6,047 bases of DNA from Christensenella sp. UBA3944 (GCA_002385605.1 DGDU01000037.1:1-6047), one strand, 5' to 3'; counted from the stretch's first letter, positions 1-5,757 are shown. Program-made: numbers and translations. The notes: generated from the sequence alone by a model not told the origin.

Positions 1-19
1 AGATGTGTATAAGAGACAG
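1..19 (+). other. Residual Tn5/Nextera sequencing adapter
   Basis: The first 19 bases, AGATGTGTATAAGAGACAG, are exactly the Tn5 mosaic-end sequence used in Nextera library adapters. It sits at the extreme window edge and interrupts the MDR gene that reads leftward into it. It is best treated as untrimmed adapter, not as a genomic transposon end. Any codons translated from it do not belong to the gene. Confidence 0.95.
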
Positions 20-689
20 GTATGGTATGGTCGGCAAGCCGCCCGCCCGTTATGTTGAGCACGCGCTGATATGTGTCCTCTTTGGTTTCGTTAACGGTAT
101 AGAAGATGCCGCATTTTTCGGCAATAGAAAGGTGCCTCTCGTCTGAGAAAACATAAATGGGTATCGCCTGATAGTAAAGCGCCAGCTGGCAGATGAGGTT
201 AGACAGAATCGAGCCGCCTATAACCGCGATATAATCGCCCTTTTCGAGATTGAACGAATTGATGGCGGCAAGCGCTAAAGCGACAATATCGGTAAAAACG
301 CCCTCTTCCTCTTTTACTTCCTCGGGGAAGGGTATGAGGTTTTCGGGCGGAAGCGCGACAAAGTCACGCAAAAAGCCGTCGGCCTCGATGCCGTAGGTCG
401 CAATGCGGGCGTAGCCCTCTTCGTCGGCGGAGGAAAGGATATAGGGGTTTATGATAACCTTGGCCCCTCTCTTAAGCCCGTATTCGGGCCTGTCCTCGCT
501 GACTATCGCGGTTGCGGCGCGGCAGGGCACGACGGGGTAATTGATGTTCATCTTGCCCTGATACACAAAAATATCCGTCATCGTGGGCAGAATGGTGCTT
601 ATCTTTAGCTTGACAAGCCCGGGCTCCCAGGACGCGTCCGATTCCGTAATTTCAAATTCGTTGTTTCCGTTTGTGCGGTATAGCTTCAT
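20..689 (-). CDS. MDR-family (zinc alcohol dehydrogenase-like) oxidoreductase, 3' truncated
   Basis: An open frame starts at ATG 687-689 and runs without a stop for 223 codons to the contig edge, so the C-terminus is missing. GAGGG at 694-698 lies 4 nt upstream of the ATG and supports this start. Residues ~25-125 resemble the GroES-like domain of medium-chain dehydrogenases, and DGFLRDFVALP (104-114) matches the usual 'GgfAeY..vP' stretch. Residues ~150-200 (DYIAVIGGSILSNLICQLA) look like the glycine-rich Rossmann nucleotide-binding turn. The usual catalytic-zinc ligands are not visible: the 'CGTD' position reads TMTD (36-39) and the 'GHE' position reads CRA (56-58). The four-cysteine structural-zinc loop is also absent around residues 82-104. 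Family membership is inferred from this pattern. It is probably an NAD(P)-dependent, zinc-independent MDR enzyme; the substrate is unknown. A promoter of its own lies at 713-741, so it need not depend on murC transcription. Confidence 0.8.
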
Positions 690-712
690 TTTGCCCTCGC
701 GAATACAAATTG

Positions 713-741
713 AGTATAGCACTAATTGTTTAGCATAGCAA
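713..741 (-). promoter_or_regulatory. Sigma-A-like promoter (extended -10) for the MDR gene
   Basis: Read on the minus strand, TTGCTA (736-741) is followed after exactly 17 nt by TATACT (713-718). The -10 is preceded by TGC, an extended -10 motif. Transcription would begin near 706, giving a leader of about 17 nt that contains the GAGGG ribosome binding site (694-698) before the ATG at 689. The match is by eye to the housekeeping consensus. Confidence 0.65.
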
Positions 742-753
742 GCGTTTTACCGC

Positions 754-806
754 CCGCCGAAAGGCGGAAGCCGCCCCCGAAGGCGTAAATCGGAGGTTTT
801 TGGGGG
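754..806. repeat. GC-rich cluster of competing inverted repeats between murC and the MDR gene
   Basis: CCGCC (754-758) and GGCGG (763-767) form a perfect 5-bp stem around GAAA. The same GGCGG can instead pair with CCGCC at 771-775 across AAG. CCCCC (774-778) can also pair with GGGGG (802-806). The arms are therefore mutually exclusive. The element lies downstream of the murC stop and upstream of the MDR promoter, where a murC terminator would be expected. However, leftward of the stems there is no run of T in the RNA sense, so it is not a classic intrinsic terminator. It could be a dispersed palindromic repeat or an mRNA 3'-end stabiliser; neither can be told from one copy. Confidence 0.45.
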
Positions 807-827
807 AAATTCATAATTTAGTTTGCT

Positions 828-2189
828 CTAACGGCCCGTAGTTAACAACAATTCGCCCAAAAGCGCGATATCTCCGGCGCCAAGAATCAAAACAATGTCG
901 CCCTCCGCCGCCTGCGACGAAATCGCCTTGGCAAGCGAAATGATGTCGCCAAAGTATTGGCAGGGCTTTCTGGCCCTAAGCCCCTTGTACAGGTCTAAAG
1001 CGGTTTTGCCCATCTCCGGGGTTTCGCGGGCGGGGTATTCCTTGAAAATATAAAGCTTGTCCGCTTTCTCGAAGCAGGACAAAAACTCGTTATAAAGCTG
1101 CTTTGTGCGTGAATATGTATGCGGCTGGAAAACGGCCAGTATCCTCGACGGCCTGAAGCTCTTTGCGGTATCTATGACAGCTTTTATCTCTGTGGGGTGA
1201 TGTGCGTAGTCTACCACTACCAGGGCCTTGTTCATTTTGCCCTTTATCTCAAACCGCCTCTCCATCCCCGTAAAGCTTTCGATGCCCTTTTTGATAGCCT
1301 CGGCGCTTAGCCCGCAAAGCATGGCTGCGGCGTAAGCGGCCAATGCGTTGTACACATTGTGATGCCCGGGAACGGAAAGCCTTATTTTTGTTACGGGCGA
1401 GCCGTCCGCGCTTATGACAAACCCGTAATACCCGTTTTTGTATTCGGTTATGCTTTCGGCCTTTATTCGGGCGTCCTCGCCTATGCCGTATGTTACGAGG
1501 TTATTGTATTTACCTTTGAGGGTTTTGTAATACCCGCAGTCCCTGTTTACCACCGCCGAGCCCTTAGCCTTGGCTATAAATTCCTCAAACGACTTATAAA
1601 GCTCCCCGATGTTGTCGTAGGTGTCGGGGTGGTCGGGCTCTACATTAAGGATTACTGCAATGTCGGGGCTTAGCGAAAGCATGCTCTTTTTGTACTCGCA
1701 CGCCTCGGTGATAAAGTAATCGTATCCCTTGTAAATGAGGTTGCCACTGTTCGGGATATTCCCGCCTATGTGGGCGGTATATGCCTCCCCTGCCGCCTCG
1801 AAAATTCCGGCGAGCATCCCTGTCGTGGTGGTTTTGCCATGAGTGCCGCTCACGGCTATAACGCTCCCGAAGTCCTTAGCTATCTCACCCAGAAAATGAT
1901 GCCTTACAACGGCCGGGATGCCGTGCTCTCTGGCGAATGTCAACTCGGGGTCGGTGTCCGGCACGGCGGCGGTATAAACGACAAGTTCGGCGTCGGCAAG
2001 CTTGTCGGGCTGATGCCCCGCCCAGACATCGACGCCCCACTCGATAAGCCCTTCAAGCTCCTTATTGTACACCAAATCGGAGCCCGTAACCTTTTTGCCC
2101 AGAAGCACCATAAGCTTGGCAAGGGCCGACATACTTATCCCGCCCGCGCCGATAAAATGGCATTTGCCGATACTTTTAATTTTTGACAT
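828..2189 (-). CDS. murC: UDP-N-acetylmuramate--L-alanine ligase
   Basis: This 453-aa protein is full length for MurC, the cytoplasmic ligase that adds L-alanine to UDP-MurNAc with ATP, the first step of the peptidoglycan stem peptide. Visible motifs are the N-terminal UDP-binding loop HFIGAGGISMSALA (11-24), the ATP P-loop GTHGKTTTT (115-123), EACEYKKS (162-169), NVEPDHPD (182-189), the domain 2/3 PGHHNVYNALAA (274-285), VVDYAHHPTEI (325-335), QPHTYSRT (355-362) and LGAGDI (436-441). All catalytic regions appear intact. The start ATG at 2187-2189 is the only sensible one because the UDP loop begins at residue 12. No Shine-Dalgarno is seen in the 25 nt before it, unlike its neighbours. spoVG is divergent 140 bp away; a separate MDR gene lies downstream on the same strand. 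The stop is TAG at 828-830. Confidence 0.97.
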   Translation of the reverse strand: MSKIKSIGKCHFIGAGGISMSALAKLMVLLGKKVTGSDLVYNKELEGLIEWGVDVWAGHQPDKLADAELVVYTAAVPDTDPELTFAREHGIPAVVRHHFLGEIAKDFGSVIAVSGTHGKTTTTGMLAGIFEAAGEAYTAHIGGNIPNSGNLIYKGYDYFITEACEYKKSMLSLSPDIAVILNVEPDHPDTYDNIGELYKSFEEFIAKAKGSAVVNRDCGYYKTLKGKYNNLVTYGIGEDARIKAESITEYKNGYYGFVISADGSPVTKIRLSVPGHHNVYNALAAYAAAMLCGLSAEAIKKGIESFTGMERRFEIKGKMNKALVVVDYAHHPTEIKAVIDTAKSFRPSRILAVFQPHTYSRTKQLYNEFLSCFEKADKLYIFKEYPARETPEMGKTALDLYKGLRARKPCQYFGDIISLAKAISSQAAEGDIVLILGAGDIALLGELLLTTGR

Positions 2190-2196
2190 ACATATA

Positions 2197-2226
2197 AATA
2201 TGCGAAAAGGGGCTTTTGTGTACCAA
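2197..2226 (-). promoter_or_regulatory. Possible weak murC promoter, giving a near-leaderless mRNA
   Basis: On the minus strand TTGGTA (2221-2226) is separated by 18 nt from CATATT (2197-2202); each hexamer matches the housekeeping consensus at four of six positions. The expected start of transcription is near 2190, directly at the murC ATG. That would explain the lack of a ribosome binding site. The site is weak and other hexamer choices are possible. Confidence 0.3.
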
Positions 2227-2264
2227 AAAGTTGCAAGTTCGCATACTTTTTTTGAAATTACCTA

Positions 2265-2293
2265 TTGAATAATATCTAATATAGTTGTATACT
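2265..2293 (+). promoter_or_regulatory. Sigma-A-like promoter for spoVG
   Basis: TTGAAT (2265-2270) and TATACT (2288-2293) are spaced by exactly 17 nt in AT-rich DNA just upstream of spoVG. Transcription should start near 2300, leaving a leader of about 30 nt. In Bacillus spoVG is transcribed by sigma-H; here the sequence fits a housekeeping-type promoter, though a sigma-H-type site was not specifically excluded. Confidence 0.65.
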
Positions 2294-2317
2294 TAATGTA
2301 AGATTTTACCAAATTGC

Positions 2318-2322
2318 AGGAG
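2318..2322 (+). promoter_or_regulatory. Ribosome binding site of spoVG
   Basis: AGGAG, within AGGAGAG, ends 7 nt before the ATG at 2330. This is a strong Shine-Dalgarno at ideal spacing and fixes the spoVG start. Confidence 0.85.
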
Positions 2323-2329
2323 AGCTTTT

Positions 2330-2596
2330 ATGAACATTACCGATGTAAGAGTACGGCTTCTTAAAAAGCAAGAGGGGAAACTAAAGGCAGTAGCCAGCAT
2401 CATCATCGATAACGAATTTGTTGTTCACGACATCAAAGTCATAGAGGGCAACGAAGGCTGCTTCATCGTGATGCCTTCCCGCAAGGCAAGCGACGGCGAA
2501 TACAGAGACATCGCCCATCCGCTCAAAACAGAGGTAAGGGAGGACCTAAAAAACAGGATACTCGCGGCCTACGAGGTAGCGAGAGCCGAAGCCTAA
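2330..2596 (+). CDS. spoVG: Septation protein SpoVG
   Basis: This 88-aa protein has the size and sequence of SpoVG, a small dimeric nucleic-acid-binding regulator of Gram-positive bacteria linked to sporulation, asymmetric septation, capsule and envelope gene control. Family hallmarks are the opening [10 protein letters not shown] (1-10), the central [15 protein letters not shown] (26-40), FIVMPSRK (45-52) and the segment YRDIAHPL (58-65) ahead of the C-terminal helix [13 protein letters not shown] (72-84). The start is fixed by AGGAG seven bases upstream, and a good promoter lies at 2265-2293. The gene diverges from murC and converges on the acyl-CoA synthetase-like gene with only 4 nt between the two stop codons. 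It appears intact and monocistronic. Confidence 0.96.
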   Translation: MNITDVRVRLLKKQEGKLKAVASIIIDNEFVVHDIKVIEGNEGCFIVMPSRKASDGEYRDIAHPLKTEVREDLKNRILAAYEVARAEA

Positions 2597-2608
2597 ATTA
2601 TTATAGGC
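2591..2608. terminator. Weak hairpin covering both convergent stop codons
   Basis: GCCTA (2591-2595) pairs with TAGGC (2604-2608) around an 8-nt AT loop, forming a stem that contains the stop codons of spoVG (2594-2596) and the opposing ligase gene (2601-2603). On the plus strand a TTTTT run begins 7 nt after the stem (2616-2620). The stem is short and the T run is not adjacent, so termination here is only plausible for spoVG and unsupported leftward. Confidence 0.3.
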
Positions 2609-4223
2609 AACCGTCTTTTTCGTAGTAAACAAAATCAATCTTGCCGAATGGCGTACGCTTTAATGAATCTACGGCGATAATCTCCATCGGCACGGCATAC
2701 TTAATTAAAGAGTCCCGAACAAATGCCCGAATCTTATTTTCAAGCGCGGCGTCTAGCCGCGTTTTTTCATTTAACACTACCAGAAGCTTTGTGCAGGGCT
2801 TACCCTTCCACTTCGAGCGCACAACGCAGCACTCCTTTATCTCGGGCAAGCCGCTAACCACTTCCTCTATCTCCGAGGGGAAGATGTTTATCGCGGCTAT
2901 CTTAAGCGACCTTTTCTTTCTTTCCTTAAAATGTATCCCGCCCTCGGCGTCCAGATACCCCAAATCGCCCGTTTTGAGCCAAAGCCTGCCTTTCTCGTCA
3001 CGGCAGAAAACGGCTTCGGTGCCCTCGGGGTCGCCCAAATATCCCAGCATCAGGGAAGGCGAACTTATATAGAACTCGCCTACCTCGCCCGGCGCGGCTT
3101 CCCTTCCGTCCTCGGTTACGGCTTTTATGGCATTGCCCTTAAGCGGCCTTCCCTGGCAGCCTTGCGAGGTTTCTCCGGTAAGGCTCACCGAAAAGACCGC
3201 GCTAGCCTCGGTTAGCCCGTAGCCCTCGGTTAGCTCGGCCGGGCTCCCGAAGGCTTTAAGCACTGCGTCAAACTCGTGCTTGATCTTATAGTCCAGCCTG
3301 TCGCCGCCGCAAAATATCCTTACGATTTTCTTAAGGTGTGGGCCGGCGAAGTTTCTTTGCTTAAGCATTTTCCTGAACATTGCGGGTATACCCGCCAGAT
3401 GGGTGACGCCGTACTTTTTTATCATTCTGTTAGCCTGCGCGGGCTTAAACTGCGGCATAAGCACGGTGCTAATGCGGGATAAGGCAGTATGCGCGCACAC
3501 GCCCAGCCCGAAACCGTGGAAGATGGGAAGCATCATAAGCATTACATCGTCGGGTTTAAGCGGCTCTCCCGTCACATAGACGGTTTCGACCATCGCCTCG
3601 GCAAGCCTGTTGAAGGCTTTGGACGAAAGTATAACCGTCTTGGGCTCGCCCATCGTGCCGCCGCTGTGGATATACACGGCGGGCTCCGACCCGTCCGAGC
3701 TTACGGGGGCGCACTTTGGGTATCCCAATATGTCTTTGAACCTTACCGCTTCGCCCAAAAACAGGGGTTCGGTAAGCTTTAGCGCAAGCTTAAGCGGATT
3801 GGGCATATATTCGGACACCGAGCAGGCTACCGTCGGGATATTTTTAAGGCTGTTTTTATGTTTTTTGTAAATTTTGTCGTAAATAAAAACGGCTTTTGTG
3901 CCGGTTTTTTGAAGAACCCTGCTAAAAGCCTTTGCGCTTACCCTGGGATGGATGAGATTTGCTATGCCGCCTATGGCGTTTACGGCGTAAAAAGCAAAGA
4001 TAGCCTCGGGAATGTTGGGGAGGGCAATCGCCACAGTGTCCCCTCTTTTTATTCCCGCCTTAATCAAAAAACCAGCAACGGATCCGATTGTGTCAAACAG
4101 CTCTCCAGCGTTTATCCTGTTGCCGAAATAAACAAGCTTACATGCGCTTTCGTCTATTACGCTTTCCCTCAGGTAAGCGTACATCGATTGTTCGATAACC
4201 ATAGGATAATGATACTTCAACAA
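2601..4223 (-). CDS. AMP-forming acyl-CoA synthetase-like protein (ANL superfamily)
   Basis: This 540-aa protein has the full-length ANL adenylating-enzyme layout: a large N-terminal domain to about residue 433 and a small swivelling C-terminal domain to 540. The phosphate-binding loop is SGGTMGEPK (187-195). The A5 motif is YGLTEA (335-340). A7 is KTGDLGYLD (417-425), with the ribose-binding Asp420. The C-terminal catalytic lysine is probably Lys528 in RTPFGKID. These features predict activation of a carboxylic acid with ATP, most likely followed by transfer to CoA. The substrate cannot be read, though a fatty or other organic acid is likely. The A8 hinge (434-449) deviates: Glu434, Arg438 and Ala444 sit where Gly, Asp and Gly are usual. 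The start is uncertain. TTG at 4221-4223 (or the next codon, 4218-4220) follows AAAGG closely; ATG at 4200-4202 would give 533 aa but has no ribosome binding site. I favour the TTG because related ligases, as I recall, carry a short K-x-Y-P-like stretch before the first helix. Confidence 0.88.
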   Translation of the reverse strand: MLKYHYPMVIEQSMYAYLRESVIDESACKLVYFGNRINAGELFDTIGSVAGFLIKAGIKRGDTVAIALPNIPEAIFAFYAVNAIGGIANLIHPRVSAKAFSRVLQKTGTKAVFIYDKIYKKHKNSLKNIPTVACSVSEYMPNPLKLALKLTEPLFLGEAVRFKDILGYPKCAPVSSDGSEPAVYIHSGGTMGEPKTVILSSKAFNRLAEAMVETVYVTGEPLKPDDVMLMMLPIFHGFGLGVCAHTALSRISTVLMPQFKPAQANRMIKKYGVTHLAGIPAMFRKMLKQRNFAGPHLKKIVRIFCGGDRLDYKIKHEFDAVLKAFGSPAELTEGYGLTEASAVFSVSLTGETSQGCQGRPLKGNAIKAVTEDGREAAPGEVGEFYISSPSLMLGYLGDPEGTEAVFCRDEKGRLWLKTGDLGYLDAEGGIHFKERKKRSLKIAAINIFPSEIEEVVSGLPEIKECCVVRSKWKGKPCTKLLVVLNEKTRLDAALENKIRAFVRDSLIKYAVPMEIIAVDSLKRTPFGKIDFVYYEKDGCL

Positions 4224-4291
4224 CCTTTATTTTGCAATACTTTGGGCATATTTAAGCCCCCGCCCACATAAACTTTAGACGAGGTGCAATT
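4224..4291. promoter_or_regulatory. Short divergent control region with the PRC-gene ribosome binding site
   Basis: These 68 bases separate two divergent genes and must hold both start regions. GAGGTG (4281-4286) sits 5 nt before the ATG at 4292 and is a good ribosome binding site. GGGC (4244-4247) and GCCC (4256-4259) form a 4-bp inverted repeat around ATATTTAA. TTGCAA occurs at 4232-4237, but no -10 lies at correct spacing in either direction. I see no convincing promoter for either gene. Confidence 0.5.
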
Positions 4292-5065
4292 ATGGTTTTT
4301 GGCGATTTTTATAACAAAAAGGTCATCGATCTCGTAACGCCTAAAGAGTTGGGGACGGTGGAAGGAATCTATTTAGACAAAACCTACTTCCTGCCGGAGG
4401 GGCTTGCGGTAAGCGGGATCTCCGACGCCATGCTATACATTCCCGAGATAGCGGGCAGGGAGAGCTTCATAACCGTCTGCAGCGAGGACGCGATGGTGTC
4501 GTCCCTTAACCACATAAAAATCCGCATAGGTCAAAGGGCTCTAACCCGTTCGGGCAAGGATCTCGGGGAGGTAACCGACATAATCTTCGGGCGCAAATAT
4601 GTCAGGCTAACGGTGGGCGGCGAGAGCATTCCCGCGTACAAGATAGTTGCCTCGTCCGACGATTACCTTATCGTTAATTTCAGGCTGGGCAAGCCCTTAA
4701 GCATCGAGGAAGGCGGAGAGAAAGCCCCGGAGGATATTTCCGATTACGAGGAATACAAGGCTACCGATAATGAAATATCGGATACCGAAAATAAGTTTTT
4801 TGTGACAGTCGAGCAATTCGGCAACCCCCAAAGCGATAAGGGCTTCGGCGAGTTTGTCGTGACCGCGACGGCTCCGCTCCCCAACCAGACAACAGGCGCG
4901 CCCGACTACAGCTTCCTGCTCGGCAGGAAGGTAGAAAGAGAAATCTCCGACCTCACCCGCACCTTCCACATAGCCGTGGGCACGATAATAACCGAGCAGG
5001 TTTTAGCCTACGCGAAGAAGGCGGGCAAGATAGTAGACCTCGCCATCAACTCGTCCAAAGTTTGA
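4292..5065 (+). CDS. PRC-barrel domain protein
   Basis: This 257-aa soluble protein has no signal peptide or membrane segment. Residues ~8-75 (KKVIDLVTPKELGTVEGIYLD) and ~79-130 (RALTRSGKDLGEVTDIIFG) each show the PRC-barrel pattern 'v.d..G..lG.V.di', indicating a tandem pair of small beta-barrels. A linker (131-205) rich in acidic residues follows. A C-terminal segment (~207-253: LLGRKVEREISDLTRTFHIA, then VGTIITEQVLAYAKKAGKIV) looks like another small module with a 'G.iIt.evl..A...gk' ending. PRC barrels occur in ribosome-maturation factor RimM, photosynthetic H subunits and sporulation YlmC/YmxH-like proteins; none of these roles can be assigned here. GAGGTG at 4281-4286 supports the start. 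It may be co-transcribed with the downstream InlB-repeat gene, although that gene has its own promoter. Domain calls are by pattern only. Confidence 0.78.
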   Translation: MVFGDFYNKKVIDLVTPKELGTVEGIYLDKTYFLPEGLAVSGISDAMLYIPEIAGRESFITVCSEDAMVSSLNHIKIRIGQRALTRSGKDLGEVTDIIFGRKYVRLTVGGESIPAYKIVASSDDYLIVNFRLGKPLSIEEGGEKAPEDISDYEEYKATDNEISDTENKFFVTVEQFGNPQSDKGFGEFVVTATAPLPNQTTGAPDYSFLLGRKVEREISDLTRTFHIAVGTIITEQVLAYAKKAGKIVDLAINSSKV

Positions 5066-5073
5066 GGTAAATA

Positions 5074-5103
5074 TTGACAAAAACCCCCGCCTCGCTGTAA
5101 TAT
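5074..5103 (+). promoter_or_regulatory. Promoter for the InlB-repeat membrane protein gene
   Basis: A perfect TTGACA (5074-5079) starts 9 nt after the PRC-gene stop. TAATAT (5098-5103) follows at 18-nt spacing. TATTAT (5101-5106) is a better hexamer but at 21 nt. Transcription would start near 5110. The -10 lies in the loop of the inverted repeat at 5087-5122. Confidence 0.6.
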
Positions 5104-5122
5104 TATGTTATAGCCGAGGCGG
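5087..5122. repeat. Perfect 8-bp inverted repeat spanning the -10 and touching the ribosome binding site
   Basis: CCGCCTCG (5087-5094) and CGAGGCGG (5115-5122) are exact reverse complements separated by 20 AT-rich nucleotides. The left arm is in the promoter spacer and the right arm overlaps the first two bases of the GGAGG ribosome binding site. It could be an operator, or an RNA hairpin formed only on transcripts read through from upstream. Read leftward, the stem is followed closely by TTTTT (complement of 5079-5083), so it could also stop leftward transcription, but no leftward gene enters it. Confidence 0.6.
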
Positions 5123-5125
5123 AGG
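5121..5125 (+). promoter_or_regulatory. Ribosome binding site choosing the second ATG
   Basis: GGAGG is only 2 nt from the ATG at 5128 but 8 nt from the in-frame ATG at 5134. The spacing favours 5134 as the true start, shortening the protein from 171 to 169 residues. Confidence 0.7.
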
Positions 5126-5133
5126 TAATGCTT

Positions 5134-5643
5134 ATGATAAAGTCGAGGAAGCTAGCTGTGGGGATCTTTATCGGTCTCCTTTTAATTTTACTTGCGTTCG
5201 CGATAATCTTCACGGGAACTATAAATATCGGGCAGCCCGCCTTCGCAGACGAAGAAGCTGAGGCAATGCAAGAACCCGACGGCGAAGCCGAAACGGTAAC
5301 CCCCATAGATATCAGATTATATATCGTTTTAAGCATTGTTGCGGTAATGCTTGTTGTTGTAATAATTGTCGCAGCCGCCGCCAACCGCAAATATACCCTC
5401 TCCTTTATCGTGGGCAAAAACGGCAGCCCTGTTCCCGAAAGGAAATACCGCGCCGGCGAGGCGATAGACCCTCTGCCAACTCCTATCCGCCCCAACGCCC
5501 GGTTTGGCGGCTGGTACAAAGACCCATACCTCTCCGAGCCCTTCAACTTCTCCAATATGCCAAAGCAGGATGTACGAGCTTACGCTAAGTGGAAGCGCAA
5601 AAGCATCCGGTATTACAGAAATAATAAAATCAGCGGGCGTTAA
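5134..5643 (+). CDS. Small membrane protein with one InlB-type (Listeria-Bacteroides) repeat
   Basis: The 169-aa product (numbered from ATG 5134) begins with a basic tip, MIKSRK, and a long hydrophobic stretch (~7-30) ending in QPAFA-DEE (34-41), a plausible signal-peptidase site after Ala38. A strongly acidic segment (39-55) follows, then a second hydrophobic helix (~61-84). Residues ~87-153 match the InlB B-repeat pattern: YTLSF at the start, FGGWY (124-128) in the middle and YAKW (150-153) at the end. The tail KRKSIRYYRNNKISGR is highly basic. The acidic side of the second helix should face outside and the basic repeat side inside, which would put the repeat in the cytoplasm, contrary to the usual exposed location. 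An alternative start at 5128 adds two residues but has poor RBS spacing. Function is unknown; envelope association is inferred. It lies 68 nt downstream of the PRC gene. Confidence 0.82.
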   Translation: MIKSRKLAVGIFIGLLLILLAFAIIFTGTINIGQPAFADEEAEAMQEPDGEAETVTPIDIRLYIVLSIVAVMLVVVIIVAAAANRKYTLSFIVGKNGSPVPERKYRAGEAIDPLPTPIRPNARFGGWYKDPYLSEPFNFSNMPKQDVRAYAKWKRKSIRYYRNNKISGR

Positions 5644-5757
5644 CCACACCTTACCACACTTACAAGCCGCCTTCGGGATATTTTAATAATACGAACGAAC
5701 AAATTTTTGTCTTAATAAGAAAGTCTTTATTATCGCCTTTAAAAAAAGCAGAACATA
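5644..5757. other. AT-rich intergenic spacer without a gene
   Basis: No credible coding frame, tRNA or clear terminator is seen. The stretch becomes conspicuously AT-rich after ~5680, with A and T runs, a short direct repeat CGAACGAAC (5692-5700), a palindrome ACAAATTTTTGT (5699-5710) and an imperfect inverted repeat AATAAG/CTTTATT near 5714-5731. The base composition contrasts sharply with the flanking genes. Confidence 0.5.

Noticed and set aside
1119..2186. Several plus-strand open frames of 60-140 codons opposite murC
   Set aside because: They lie antisense to an unmistakable murC, show no family motifs, and have arginine/proline-rich shadow composition expected from the complement of the real frame.
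2183..2188. Perfect TTGACA on the plus strand
   Set aside because: It overlaps the murC start codon region and has no -10-like hexamer at 16-19 nt, so it is not a supported promoter.
4244..4259. GGGC/GCCC inverted repeat as a terminator
   Set aside because: The stem is only 4 bp, lies between divergent starts where no transcript ends, and has no T run in either direction.
2641..4271. Plus-strand open frames up to 143 codons opposite the acyl-CoA synthetase-like gene
   Set aside because: The minus frame carries all ANL core motifs across its full length; the opposing frames have no recognisable domains and are shadows.
5103..5649. Minus-strand frames of 106 and 150 codons opposite the InlB-repeat gene
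   Set aside because: The plus frame has a promoter, RBS, hydrophobic segments and a recognisable repeat; the minus frames show low-complexity Ile/Thr/Ala shadow sequence.
5699..5710. Palindrome ACAAATTTTTGT as terminator or operator
   Set aside because: It is short and purely AT-rich in its core, as expected by chance in this composition, and it has no GC stem.
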